From NCBI RefSeq assembly GCF_020966755.1, contig NZ_JAJKFT010000004.1:248001-312000 (forward strand): a stretch of DNA of 64,000 bases, read 5' to 3'. Below are positions 27,239-35,873 of this stretch, in pieces. Below the pieces are notes generated by a model. The model had not been told where the DNA came from. It made no database searches and was given only the letters and a program-made list of their open reading frames with translations. Position 1 is the stretch's first letter, and each line of letters begins with the position of its first letter. Source of the stretch: Blastopirellula sediminis. Its GTDB lineage: Bacteria > Planctomycetota > Planctomycetia > Pirellulales > Pirellulaceae. The translations under genes were made by a program, and so were the position numbers.

Positions 27239-29560
27239 CTATTCCGCCGCCAGGTGATTGGGCAAGTTCCAAAGATGGACGGTCCCGGTTCCGTTGGCCG
27301 TTACCAGACTGCCGTCCGGCAAGAACGCGATCGATTCGATGCGACTCACATCGTCATCGAGAACCAGCAGCGGTCGCCCGGAAGGAATCTCCCAGATCCA
27401 CACCTCTCCCGACCACGTCGTCGCCGCCAACCGCTTGCCATCGGGTGAGAACTCCATGTCGGCCGAAAGGTAGGCGGCCCCATACATCGGCGGCCCGACT
27501 TGTTTTTTCTCCTTCAGATCCCAGAGGAGAATGGTCCCTTGCGATAGGACCGCCAAGAGGGAACCATCCGGCGTCGTCGCCACGCCGCCAATGGTCGACG
27601 GTCGCCGCATCTCTTCCGAAAAGAGATCGCTGCGTGGGGTGAGCTGTTCATTGTCAAAGGACCAGGCGCTCGGAAGTTTGAAAGTCTCGTCGCGCGACTG
27701 CGTAAGTGCGACTCCAAAAATCAAGTTGCCAGGCGTCACCGCAATCGGGTGCTGTTGCGCGTCATAGGCGGTTACCGAAGCGATCTGCTTTCCGGTCGCC
27801 GCGTGAAAGGCGTTCAGATCAAATCCGAGTGCGAACAGCACGTCTCCTTCCGAGTTGTAGGACAATCCGACGGTGCGGCCGCCTCCTCCCCATTTGTCCA
27901 ACTGGCCGGTCGAAAGGTGAAACTGATAAACGCCGCCATCGCCGATCGCCAAGCGCTCTCCCTCGGGGGAAAAGGCGAGCGAGTAGACGAATGAGGAGGT
28001 GGGGATCTCGGTGAGTTGTTCGCCGGTTATTCGATCCCAGATGCGAACCGTCTGATCGTCTCCCCCAGCGGCGATGAGATTTCCAGCGGGAGAAGCGGCC
28101 ACCGCATGCAGCATGCTGCGTGGGCCGGTCAAGGGAATCGGCGCGCCTTTCCGTTCGATGTCGAAAACGTTGATGCGGCTGAGATGGGACATCGTCGCCA
28201 AGTACTGCCCGTTCGGCGAACAGGTGATGACGCGCGGCATTTCGCTGATGGGAGCTCGATCTGGGCGCTCATATTCGGCCTTTAGGATTGGCTGAAAGGA
28301 CTTCAGCCTTGCAGCCGAGGCGGACAGGATCGCATATTGATCGGTCGCCAGGACAAGCAAGTCGTCAGGATTGGCGGCGCCGATATCGACGTGCGGCGCC
28401 AAATCGCCCCAGGTCAAAGAGGTCATTTCCGCGACCTTCACGTCCCCAACGCGACGCACGAAATCTGTTTTCAAATTCCAGATGTAGACGTAGGTCCCCT
28501 GCACTCCGAAGATCAGGTAGCGGTCGTCAGGAGTAAAGAGCGACCACGAAATGTAGACTTTCCGACCAGCTTGCGGATAGGCCCGGCCTTGTTGCGACAA
28601 GCGGAGCGGGCTCGTCGACTCCATGGCAAAGAGACAATTGCCGGTGAAGAGAAAGCGACCATCGGGGGAAACGGATAGCCCGCGTCCTCCGTCTCGTAGA
28701 CGCATCAGCTCACACGACGTTGAGAGGTCCCAGAACTTCGTCTCCCTGAGGGTTGCGGAGACGACGATGTTGGAATTGGGGATCGTGGCGAGTTCCAGAA
28801 CTTCATCGGAGTGGGCGGCGATGACGTTTTGAATTTCTCCGCTTTGGGCGTCGAAAATGCGAATGGCCCCAAAACGGTCGCCGGCGATGATTTGTCGACT
28901 GTCATTGGAATAGGTGAGCGCTTCTCCCCCCAGCGTGACGCGAAAAGCAGCGCTGCCGAGTTGGGAGTCCGGCTTGCGAATACGTCGCGGGACCTGGACT
29001 GGCGTTGGTTGCAATGGATTGGGGTCTCGCTGCAAGAGATCCACATACGGCCTTTTCCACCATCGGGCATGCTCGATGGCCGTTTTGCCATCGATTTCTT
29101 GAAGAGGATCGGCGCCATAACGCAACAGTAGCCGGATCGCTTCGGGAGAGTCTCGCCGGATCGCCGTCAGCAAGGGAGTGTAGCCGTGAACATCGGCGCC
29201 ATTGGGGTCGGCGCCGGCGCGGAGCAGAATCTCCAGGTTCCTTTCGTCGGAATGGCTGATGGCGTAGAGGAGAATTGGGGCCCCCTCGGGACTTTGCGCG
29301 TTGGGATCGGCGCCATTGGCCAGGAGCGTTCCGCAGTTCCCTGCGTGCCAGAGCGCCGCACGCAACGCTTCGTAGCCTGGCTTTTTCCAAAGTAGCAGCG
29401 GCTCGCCTCCTTGCGGCTCGGGATCGATCTGTGCGGAGAGATCGATTTCGCTCAACTGGATCGGCGCGATAATCGGATCGCCGCCCAGCGCCGGGGTAAT
29501 CAAGCCGACAAGCCAGAAGAAGGCGAAGAGCGTTCGGAACAGTCGCTTCCTGACAGGCAT
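27239..29560 (-). CDS. ankyrin-repeat and WD40-repeat fusion protein, exported
   Basis: A protein of 773 aa from the ATG at 29560, where a signal-like segment starts (RLFRTLFAFFWLVGLITPALG). Residues about 50-165 hold three or four ankyrin repeats (GNCGTLLANGADPNAQSPEG, NLEILLRAGADPNGADVHGYTPL, AIRLLLRYGADPL). The remainder, about 190-770, is a set of WD40 blades (DDQTVRIWDRITGEQL, QGTILLWDLKEKKQ, GEVWIWEIPSGRPLLVL, GTVHLWNL), enough for one or two propellers. The fusion is a pure protein-interaction scaffold with no catalytic motif. A perfect 12-bp inverted repeat lies just upstream (29587-29614). An in-frame TTG inside that repeat is an unlikely start. Confidence 0.85.
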   Translation of the reverse strand: MPVRKRLFRTLFAFFWLVGLITPALGGDPIIAPIQLSEIDLSAQIDPEPQGGEPLLLWKKPGYEALRAALWHAGNCGTLLANGADPNAQSPEGAPILLYAISHSDERNLEILLRAGADPNGADVHGYTPLLTAIRRDSPEAIRLLLRYGADPLQEIDGKTAIEHARWWKRPYVDLLQRDPNPLQPTPVQVPRRIRKPDSQLGSAAFRVTLGGEALTYSNDSRQIIAGDRFGAIRIFDAQSGEIQNVIAAHSDEVLELATIPNSNIVVSATLRETKFWDLSTSCELMRLRDGGRGLSVSPDGRFLFTGNCLFAMESTSPLRLSQQGRAYPQAGRKVYISWSLFTPDDRYLIFGVQGTYVYIWNLKTDFVRRVGDVKVAEMTSLTWGDLAPHVDIGAANPDDLLVLATDQYAILSASAARLKSFQPILKAEYERPDRAPISEMPRVITCSPNGQYLATMSHLSRINVFDIERKGAPIPLTGPRSMLHAVAASPAGNLIAAGGDDQTVRIWDRITGEQLTEIPTSSFVYSLAFSPEGERLAIGDGGVYQFHLSTGQLDKWGGGGRTVGLSYNSEGDVLFALGFDLNAFHAATGKQIASVTAYDAQQHPIAVTPGNLIFGVALTQSRDETFKLPSAWSFDNEQLTPRSDLFSEEMRRPSTIGGVATTPDGSLLAVLSQGTILLWDLKEKKQVGPPMYGAAYLSADMEFSPDGKRLAATTWSGEVWIWEIPSGRPLLVLDDDVSRIESIAFLPDGSLVTANGTGTVHLWNLPNHLAAE

Positions 29561-29586
29561 GGGCGGGCCTGGGCTTTCGATCCAGT

Positions 29587-29614
29587 TTGGTTGATAGAAG
29601 AGTCTATCAACCAA
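29587..29614. promoter_or_regulatory. perfect inverted repeat upstream of ankyrin/WD40 gene
   Basis: TTGGTTGATAGA and its exact reverse complement are separated by AGAG (12+4+12). It lies 27 bases upstream of the chosen ATG of the minus-strand gene. It has no T run, so it is more likely an operator or a leader RNA hairpin covering the 5' untranslated region than a terminator. Confidence 0.5.
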
Positions 29615-29714
29615 GACGAACGCAAGTCGCCAAACGTTTTGGGGAACTCGAAGTATTCCGGGAAGAATTTCAGGACGAGAGAGAACGTGTGGAATAGAGG
29701 TGATCGGGAGAATT

Positions 29715-29748
29715 GCGGCCGCATTTCCCTCGCTTGCGCTGCGGGCTA
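29715..29748 (+). repeat. dispersed intergenic repeat, copy 2
   Basis: Contains GCGGCCGCA, then TTTCCCTCGCTTGCGCTGCG and GGCTA. It is nearly identical over about 26 bp to the copy at 31701-31735, and is related to the inverted copy at 15997-16029. It is intergenic, downstream of the cupin gene. Confidence 0.6.
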
Positions 29749-29808
29749 CTAAGGAGCGACCGATTCCTACCGTGTTTCTTACCGTGAACTATCCGTGGCT
29801 TCCGTGTT

Positions 29809-30279
29809 CTATTCCTTCTTGGCCGGTTTGTCATGCTCGGCGTGGTCGTCGAGGATGTTGGTGATGCCTTTTCCTTCGACGCCGGCGTAGAAGACGAGGA
29901 TCTCGGCATCGACTTTGCCGTCGTTTTGGCCCCAGTGCGGTTTGTTGACCAGTTCGATCAGCGAGTCTCCGGCCTTCAGCGTGAGGGACTTGCCCTCTTC
30001 CTTGTGAACGACCAGTTCGCCTCGCAGCAGCACGCCGGCGTTGATGACGCCGTGCGTATGGAGCGGCGTCTTCTCGCCGGCCGGGATGATGATCCGCAGA
30101 ATCGTGATCTCCGGCTGACCGGACGGATAGGCCGGCAGCGGCTCGCCATCCCAAGACTTGGTGCTCTTGGCCACCACGGTGACCTTCAGCACGCCATCTT
30201 CATGAGCCCACGCGACGCCGAGCCCAACGACTACGACGAGGCCGAGAGAGAACAAGACGGTTTTCGTGAAACGATTCAT
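29809..30279 (-). CDS. exported cupin-domain protein
   Basis: A protein of 156 aa. An N-terminal signal or anchor segment (LFSLGLVVVVGLGVAWA, about 9-25) is followed by one cupin barrel. Cupin motif 1 is visible as GEKTPLHTHGVINAGVLLRGE (His-x-His and a later Glu), and the second motif region contains GDSLIELVNKPHWGQN with a metal-type His. Small single-domain cupins bind a metal or small ligand. This one is closest to the group annotated simply as cupin domain-containing or ChrR-like, and no enzyme can be assigned. It is a single gene, with a repeat downstream and a 339-bp gap upstream. Confidence 0.85.
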   Translation of the reverse strand: MNRFTKTVLFSLGLVVVVGLGVAWAHEDGVLKVTVVAKSTKSWDGEPLPAYPSGQPEITILRIIIPAGEKTPLHTHGVINAGVLLRGELVVHKEEGKSLTLKAGDSLIELVNKPHWGQNDGKVDAEILVFYAGVEGKGITNILDDHAEHDKPAKKE

Positions 30280-30618
30280 GGGAAACCTTTCGCGGGCCGA
30301 TCCGGCAGCGCAGGAGTTTCGAGGAAGGAAAAACGCCGCATAAGTCTACGCCAAGGAGTAGGACGCGTACGTGAAGTTATGGCGGGAAATGGGAAAAGTT
30401 GCAACTTGTTGGGGCGAATGAACTTTTCGCTTTTGGCGGTTGTCTTGGCTTCCAGGAGCAATATCTTTGTTCAGGCCGCGAAAGGAGAGATGTTGGGTTG
30501 CGCTTCGCTGCACCCAACCTACAGGGCTTTTCCCTTTCCACGTTTCCCTGTGTGACGCAACGAGCTACGATCAGAGCGGTACAGCTTTTCAAAGCGGTCG
30601 ATTGAGGACAGAAAACAG
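30280..30618. other. 339-bp intergenic region with a dispersed hairpin repeat
   Basis: Divergent promoter region of the cupin (minus) and TPR (plus) genes. Apart from the palindrome at 30492-30518 no gene or known RNA is seen. The open frames crossing it lack ribosome sites and family features. Confidence 0.55.
30492..30518. repeat. hairpin repeat GTTGGGT...ACCCAAC
   Basis: GTTGGGT and ACCCAAC (7-bp stem) flank a GCGCTTCGCTGC-type loop that can pair further (GCG/CGC). Palindromes of this sequence type are scattered in intergenic DNA of many bacteria. No second copy is visible in this window. Confidence 0.45.
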
Positions 30619-31671
30619 ATGCCGATCCAGATTCAATGCACTTCGGTCGTCATTCGGAATGACGCGCTTGATCGCGTTTTGGAGGATGGCGCCGCCGGGT
30701 TTGCGGCGATCGCGCCGAATGCGATGAGCTATGCCGATGAGCTGCTCTCGCAGTCGAGCTTTATGGCGCCGGTCGATGCGGAGGAGTTCGCCAAGCTGCT
30801 TGAACTGCATGGCTTGGAACGGAGCGGCGAGTCGCCTGACTTTGTGATCGTGCAGACTCGCAACCGGTCGGTGGAGCCGGCCTGCGATTGGTTGGTCTTG
30901 TTCGAGTATGAGGGGCGGCTGATCGCGACGTTAAAAGGTTCTGATTCCTGTACCGTGATTGCACCGGCCGACGATACGCCTGATTCGATTCAACACTACA
31001 GCGACGAAGAGATGGCGGAAAAGTTTGAGTTTGTCGAGCGCAAGGATGGGATCGATACCTACCGGGAAAAAGCGACCGGCAAGCTCGTCTACCAATCGCG
31101 GCGGACCGAGACGCCGGACGAAATCTTCGCCAAGGCGTTTGATACCGTTTGGCGGCTGCGGCGCGAGCCAGGGGTTCCCGCGAAGACTGACGAAGAGGCG
31201 TTGTTGATTCAGGAGGCGATCGACGCGTTGCAACCGCTGGCGGCGAAGTTTCCGGAGGCGGCGAACGTTGCGCTGGCGCTGGGGATGGGGATGGCCTGGT
31301 TCGCGATCGGCAAAGAGGAAAAGGGGCAGCGACAACTGGTCCGCGCCGTCGAGTTGGAACCGGAAAACACGATTTTTTACAAAGAGCTAGGCGCCATTTG
31401 TCTGGCGATCAACGATTTGCCGGTCGCGCTCGATGCGGCGATGAAAGCGGTCATGGTCCAACCGGATGACGCGGAGTTGCTCGGCAACCTGGCGGTGATT
31501 CAACTGCTGAGCGGAGCGACTGCCGAAGCGCAGGTCACGATCGAGCATGCGATGCGTCTCGACCCCGAGGATCAGGTGAATCGGAACGTGCAGGGAATCA
31601 TCGCCGACGTTGCGAGCGGCAAGCGAAAACGGCCTGGATCGTTGGTTGAAATGATGAAGCCGGCAGAGTAG
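30619..31671 (+). CDS. TPR-containing protein of unknown function
   Basis: A protein of 350 aa without signal peptide or membrane helix. The N-terminal 170 residues are a mixed alpha/beta domain that I do not recognise (SVVIRNDALDRVLEDGA, DWLVLFEYEGRLIATLKG). A C-terminal array of three to four TPR-like helix pairs follows (KEEKGQRQLVRAVELEPENTIFYKELG, AAMKAVMVQPDDAELLGNLA, HAMRLDPEDQ; only parts of each repeat are quoted). The ATG is preceded by GAGGA. TPRs mediate protein contacts, so the N-terminal domain presumably carries the specific function. It stands alone between the cupin gene and the convergent glutaminase operon. Confidence 0.78.
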   Translation: MPIQIQCTSVVIRNDALDRVLEDGAAGFAAIAPNAMSYADELLSQSSFMAPVDAEEFAKLLELHGLERSGESPDFVIVQTRNRSVEPACDWLVLFEYEGRLIATLKGSDSCTVIAPADDTPDSIQHYSDEEMAEKFEFVERKDGIDTYREKATGKLVYQSRRTETPDEIFAKAFDTVWRLRREPGVPAKTDEEALLIQEAIDALQPLAAKFPEAANVALALGMGMAWFAIGKEEKGQRQLVRAVELEPENTIFYKELGAICLAINDLPVALDAAMKAVMVQPDDAELLGNLAVIQLLSGATAEAQVTIEHAMRLDPEDQVNRNVQGIIADVASGKRKRPGSLVEMMKPAE

Positions 31672-31700
31672 GCGCGAAGCGTTTGGCGATTGGGATTACT

Positions 31701-31735
31701 TGCGAACGCATTCCCTTGCTTGCGCTGCGGGCTAG
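31701..31735 (+). repeat. dispersed intergenic repeat, copy 3
   Basis: TGCGAACGCATTCCCTTGCT followed by TGCGCTGCGGGCTAG. It matches copy 2 (29715-29748) across its core with a few substitutions. It lies between the convergent TPR and glutaminase genes, immediately before the glutaminase stop. Confidence 0.6.
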
Positions 31736-31745
31736 TGTTGTGGAT

Positions 31746-32744
31746 CTAGAGTTGGCTCAGCAGCGACGTTCTTTCGCTCTTCGCTTCGAAGGCGTGCAGG
31801 CCATATTTCTCGGCCAGCGCTTTGTAGAACTGGATGCCGCGGACGCTGTTTCCTTTGGCGTCGAGTCTAGGCGAAAAGGTGCCGATGCCGACTTCGCCGG
31901 GGACGACCGAGACGATGCCGCCGCCGACGCCGCTTTTGGCGGGGATGCCGACGCGGAAAGCCCATTCGCCGGCGTAGTCGTACATGCCGCAAGTATGCAT
32001 CACGGCGAGGACGTCTTTGACGTATTCGGCCGAGATCGCCCTTTCGCCCGTGACCGGATTGACGCCGCCGTTGGCGAGCGTGGCGCCCATCATCGCCAGG
32101 TCATGGCTGGTGACCAGGATGCTGCACTGCTGGAAGTAGAGATCAAGCGTGTCATCCAGCTGTTCGCTGATCATGCCGAAGTTGAGCATCAAGTTGGCGA
32201 TCGCGCGGTTGCGATGGCCGGTTTTCTTTTCGCTGTGATAGACGGTGTTGTCGACGTAGACCTGGCGGCCGCAGTAGGTGCTGAACATCTTCAGCATCCG
32301 TGCGACGCGCTCCGGGAAGTCTTTGCCGTGAATCAAGTCGGCGGCGGCGATCGCGCCGGCGTTGATCATCGGATTAAAAGGGCGATTGGTCGCTTCGTCG
32401 AGGGTGATCGAGTTGAACGCTTCGCCGATCGGCTGGACGCCGATCTTGGAGAGGACGTGATCGCGGCCGTGGTCTTCGATCGCCATGCCGAACATGAACG
32501 CTTTGGAGACCGATTGGATGGTGAACTGCTGATTGCTGTCGCCGACGTCGACCGCTTGCCCGTCGATCGAGACGAGCGAAATGCCGAACCAGTCAGGATT
32601 CGCTTTGGCGAGTTCCGGAATGTAGCTGGCGACCGTGCCGTCGTGGTTGTCCTTGAACTCGGCGTGCAATTGTTTCAGCATGTCGCGAAGCGGCGAAGCG
32701 GCCGACTTCATCTTCTTCAGCAGTGCGTCGAGGTGATCGTTCAT
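31746..32744 (-). CDS. glsA: glutaminase
   Basis: A protein of 332 aa belonging to the beta-lactamase-fold glutaminase family, which converts glutamine to glutamate and ammonia. Family landmarks are VASYIPELAKANPDWFGISL, the nucleophile-containing S-V-S-K in QSVSKAFMFGMAIEDHG, PFNPMINAGAI, SEKKTGHRNRAIANLM and GIPAKSGVGGGIV. It is slightly longer than E. coli GlsA (about 308-310 aa), with no added domain. It is the third gene of a minus-strand unit: FHA protein, then ParA-like ATPase, then glutaminase 19 bp later. The pairing with a ParA/FHA module is unexpected for a metabolic enzyme. Confidence 0.95.
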   Translation of the reverse strand: MNDHLDALLKKMKSAASPLRDMLKQLHAEFKDNHDGTVASYIPELAKANPDWFGISLVSIDGQAVDVGDSNQQFTIQSVSKAFMFGMAIEDHGRDHVLSKIGVQPIGEAFNSITLDEATNRPFNPMINAGAIAAADLIHGKDFPERVARMLKMFSTYCGRQVYVDNTVYHSEKKTGHRNRAIANLMLNFGMISEQLDDTLDLYFQQCSILVTSHDLAMMGATLANGGVNPVTGERAISAEYVKDVLAVMHTCGMYDYAGEWAFRVGIPAKSGVGGGIVSVVPGEVGIGTFSPRLDAKGNSVRGIQFYKALAEKYGLHAFEAKSERTSLLSQL

Positions 32745-32763
32745 GACGGAGATCCGGCGGCGG

Positions 32764-33543
32764 TTATTGGATCAAAGCGTTGGCGACGTTTTGCAGTTCG
32801 ATGGTAAAAGGGTGATCCGGATAGCGATTGGAAAAGATTCCGCTGCTCGCCAGATGGACGATTTCGTAATTCATCGGCAACATCGCGGCGACGTCGGCGT
32901 CGTACGCTTGCTCCACCTTTTGGCGAAGGAGTTCGCGATCCATCCCCGGCGGAATCTTGTTGATGACCAGCAGGATTTCGGCGACGTCCAAACGTCTGGC
33001 GAGTTCCAGCGTGACGGCGGTCCCTTGGAAGTCTTGACTATCGGGACGCATCACCAGCACCAGCTTGTTGGAGACGACGATCGAGAGAAGCGTTTCTTCG
33101 TTGACGCCGGGGTGAGTGTCGATCAGGAGGAAGTCGAGGTTCAACTCGCGGATCAGGCGTTTGAACCCGTCGTTGAGCATGCCGACGTCGTAACCTTCTT
33201 TCAAGATGCGGCCGATCTCGCCGGAGTCGATGCTGGCCGGAACCAGAAAGAGCCGCGGGCGTTCATCCTTTTCGCCGACCGAGCCGATCACGCTGGTCGT
33301 CATGTCGTAGGCGGCTTTCTCGATCTCGCACTTTCCCCAGAGGTAATCGTTGATCGAGTGGGTGATCTGTTTTTCGTCTAAGCGAAACAGGACGTGGACC
33401 CCGGGGGATTGAATGTCGGTATCGACGACGGCCACGCGATAACCACGGCGAGCGATGGTCACGGCGAGATTGGCGGTCGTGTTCGACTTGCCGGTTCCAC
33501 CACGAAAGGAATGAATCGAAACGATTTGGGCCAAGGGGCGCAC
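32764..33543 (-). CDS. ParA/MinD-like P-loop ATPase
   Basis: A protein of 259 aa. The deviant Walker A reads RGGTGKSN (usually KGGVGKT), with the lysine that senses the dimer partner replaced by Arg. Walker A' is VAVVDTDIQSPGVHVLF, and the Walker B-like strand is DFLLIDTHPGVNEETLL. A following RPDSQDFQGTAVTLELARRL fits MinD/CpaE-type proteins. There is no plasmid-type ParB gene or parS-like site nearby, so this is more likely a positioning or assembly ATPase than a DNA partition protein. An FHA-domain gene lies upstream (64 bp), giving a possible phosphothreonine-regulated partner. No amphipathic C-terminal membrane helix is obvious. Confidence 0.88.
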   Translation of the reverse strand: MRPLAQIVSIHSFRGGTGKSNTTANLAVTIARRGYRVAVVDTDIQSPGVHVLFRLDEKQITHSINDYLWGKCEIEKAAYDMTTSVIGSVGEKDERPRLFLVPASIDSGEIGRILKEGYDVGMLNDGFKRLIRELNLDFLLIDTHPGVNEETLLSIVVSNKLVLVMRPDSQDFQGTAVTLELARRLDVAEILLVINKIPPGMDRELLRQKVEQAYDADVAAMLPMNYEIVHLASSGIFSNRYPDHPFTIELQNVANALIQ

Positions 33544-33607
33544 TCCGAAGCAAGACGTCGATCAGGGTTGTCGGTCGGTTTGCGGGAACGTGCGTCGCTG
33601 CGTCGCT

Positions 33608-34099
33608 TTATTGGTTTTCGCGAAGCCGCTTCGCTTGTTCCTGCAGTTGTTGGAACGCCTCCCCTTCGACGATTTGCTGAATCTCTTCCGATTTCTTCCG
33701 CTCGTCGATCACCAGAAAATCAAACGCACTCGGGTCGATGTTATCGATCGTCGCCGAGTAGGTCTTCGCCGCGCTCTTCGCCGAAAAGCGAAGGGTTGGA
33801 CCGCTGCCGCCAAGTTGGAATCGCGCTTGTTCGTCCAAGACTTCGGAGACGATCAACTTGCCGCCGAGACGCGTGCCGTTGCGGCCGAGCGAATGGAGCG
33901 TCCATTGGCCATCTTCGAGCGTCAGTTTGGCGTGCAGCCGCGAGACTTGAGGATCGGCCAGATGGATATCGTTGTCGTCGCTTCGTCCGATCGTAATCTC
34001 AGCGCAGTCGTGGAAAGTCCACGTTTGCAACGGGGTACCTTGCGACGAGTCAAGCAACTCTAGCGTGACGGTGGGGTTTTCTGGGTTTCCTGCGGACAT
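33608..34099 (-). CDS. FHA-domain protein
   Basis: A protein of 163 aa. A single forkhead-associated domain spans residues about 8-100 with the phosphothreonine-binding signature: ITIGRSDDNDIHLADPQVS (GR and S), RLHAKL, and LGRNGTRLGG. The rest is a short helical, Gln/Glu-rich tail (FQQLQEQAKRLRENQ). The protein is cytosolic. FHA proteins read Ser/Thr kinase output, and several kinases are encoded in this window, although none is adjacent. It heads the unit with the ParA-like ATPase and glutaminase. Confidence 0.9.
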   Translation of the reverse strand: MSAGNPENPTVTLELLDSSQGTPLQTWTFHDCAEITIGRSDDNDIHLADPQVSRLHAKLTLEDGQWTLHSLGRNGTRLGGKLIVSEVLDEQARFQLGGSGPTLRFSAKSAAKTYSATIDNIDPSAFDFLVIDERKKSEEIQQIVEGEAFQQLQEQAKRLRENQ

Positions 34100-34396
34100 G
34101 TCAATTCGCCTGGAGAGGTTGCTTGAGGTTGATAGCAGTTTCTGTGCCGAGGCGTTAAGAAACGACTAGTTTGCGGCAACGCTCGCATTTTTAGGGTTTA
34201 ACGGCAAAACTTGAAATAACACATCTGGAGGGCTGCAAACTTCGTGGGCCGCTGCTGCCTAAAGAAAAAACAATTGCCCCAAATTTTATCGGGGGGCATG
34301 ATCGCGACAGGAGTGTGGTAAGAATGCTCTGGCGGAGGTTAGAATCAGAAGTTCCCCCAGCTTGCTCCCCCCTTTTTTGCATATCGAGAGACTCTC

Positions 34397-35866
34397 ATGC
34401 CTCGACTGAATTTGGTCCTCGCGGCGCTGCTCGCCGCGGTCTGTTTCGCCTCCGCCGCCGTCGCCCAGGAGAAGCGGCCCAACGTCTTGTTTATCGCGGT
34501 CGACGACCTGCGGACCGAGCTCGGTTGCTACGGAGACGACTGGATCCATAGCCCGAACATTGATCGTCTCGCCGCCTCGGGAACCGTCTTTACGCGGGCC
34601 TATTGCCAACAAGCGGTTTGCTCGCCGTCGCGGACCAGTTTGATGACCGGGCTTCGTCCTGATTCGACGCGTGTCTACGACCTGGTGACTCACTTCCGCA
34701 AGAACATCCCTGACGTGGTGACCTTGGGTCAGCACTTCAAGCAGAACGGTTACTACAGCGTCAGCATGGGGAAGATCTATCACGGCGGCTATGATGACCT
34801 GCCGACTTGGAGCGAACCGGCCCGCAAACCGAAAGGAGGCAACGGTTATGTGTTGCCAGAAAACAAAGTGCTGCTCAACGAGAAGCGGGTCGCCGCCAAA
34901 GCCAAGGGGCTGAAGGGAACCGCGCTGAGCCGCGCTGTTCGCGGTCCAGCGACCGAAATGGCGGACGTGCCAGACAACGCTTATACCGATGGCGCGATCG
35001 CCGAACTGGCGGTGAAGTCGCTCCGCGAGTTGAGCAAGCGAGACGAACCGTTCTTTTTGGCCGTCGGCTTTGTGAAGCCGCACCTGCCGTTCAACGCGCC
35101 GAAGAAGTACTGGGACATGTACGATCCGGCGAAGATCGAACTGGCCGCCAATCCGTTTCCGCCGAAGAACGTGACGCCGTACTCGCTGACGACTTGGGGC
35201 GAAATGCGCGTCTACGAGGGGATCCCGAAGAAGGGAGATCTGACTGAGGACCAGGCCCGCCAGCTGAAGCATGGCTACTATGCCAGCGTCAGCTTTACGG
35301 ACGCGAACGTCGGCAAGTTGCTGGATGAACTCGACAAGCTGAAGCTGACCGACGACACGATCGTCGTGCTGTGGGGAGACCATGGCTGGAAGCTGGGAGA
35401 GCACAACTGCTGGTGCAAACATACGAACTTTGAAAACGACGCCAACGCGCCGCTGATCATTCGCGCTCCCGGCCAAAAGTCCCCCGGCGCCAAGAGCGAA
35501 GCGCTGGTGGAGTTCGTCGACATCTACCCGACGCTCTGCGAACTGGCCGATCTTTCGCTGCCGGAACGCTTGGAAGGAACGAGCGCCGCGCCGCTGCTCG
35601 ATACTCCCGACGCCAAGTGGAAGAGCGCAGCGTTCAGCCAATACCCGCGCGGCAACATCATGGGCTACACGATGAAGACCGACCAATATCGCTTCACCGC
35701 GTGGAAGAACAAAAAGACCGGCGAAGTGGTCGCGACCGAGTTGTACGATCACCAGGTCGACCCGGCCGAAAACGAAAACGTCGCCGGCGAAGCGGAGAAC
35801 GCCCAACTGGTGGCGAAGCTGCAAGAGCGATTGGACGCAGGATGGAAAGATGCGAAGCCGAAGTAG
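34397..35866 (+). CDS. secreted sulfatase, iduronate-2-sulfatase-like
   Basis: A protein of 489 aa with a signal peptide (LVLAALLAAVCFASAAVAQ). The alkaline-phosphatase-fold sulfatase core begins RPNVLFIAVDDLRTELGCYG (metal aspartates). The modification motif is C-S-P-S-R in AVCSPSRTSLMTGL, where the Cys would be converted to formylglycine by an FGE-type enzyme. The VVLWGDHGWKLGEH segment supplies the C-terminal metal ligands. The arrangement is that of IDS-type sulfatases, which planctomycetes use in large numbers on sulfated polysaccharides such as algal glycans. The specific substrate cannot be read from the sequence. Two small membrane proteins follow, the first only 7 bp away. Confidence 0.95.
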   Translation: MPRLNLVLAALLAAVCFASAAVAQEKRPNVLFIAVDDLRTELGCYGDDWIHSPNIDRLAASGTVFTRAYCQQAVCSPSRTSLMTGLRPDSTRVYDLVTHFRKNIPDVVTLGQHFKQNGYYSVSMGKIYHGGYDDLPTWSEPARKPKGGNGYVLPENKVLLNEKRVAAKAKGLKGTALSRAVRGPATEMADVPDNAYTDGAIAELAVKSLRELSKRDEPFFLAVGFVKPHLPFNAPKKYWDMYDPAKIELAANPFPPKNVTPYSLTTWGEMRVYEGIPKKGDLTEDQARQLKHGYYASVSFTDANVGKLLDELDKLKLTDDTIVVLWGDHGWKLGEHNCWCKHTNFENDANAPLIIRAPGQKSPGAKSEALVEFVDIYPTLCELADLSLPERLEGTSAAPLLDTPDAKWKSAAFSQYPRGNIMGYTMKTDQYRFTAWKNKKTGEVVATELYDHQVDPAENENVAGEAENAQLVAKLQERLDAGWKDAKPK

Positions 35867-35873
35867 GACTTCG

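Noticed and set aside
31683-32807. Open frame of 374 codons opposite the glutaminase gene
   Set aside because: It is antisense to an unambiguous glutaminase, and its translation (Asp/Val/Ala-rich) resembles no protein.
32764-34099. Plasmid or chromosome partition locus
   Set aside because: The ParA-like gene lacks a ParB partner and no parS-type palindrome is present; the neighbours are FHA and glutaminase.
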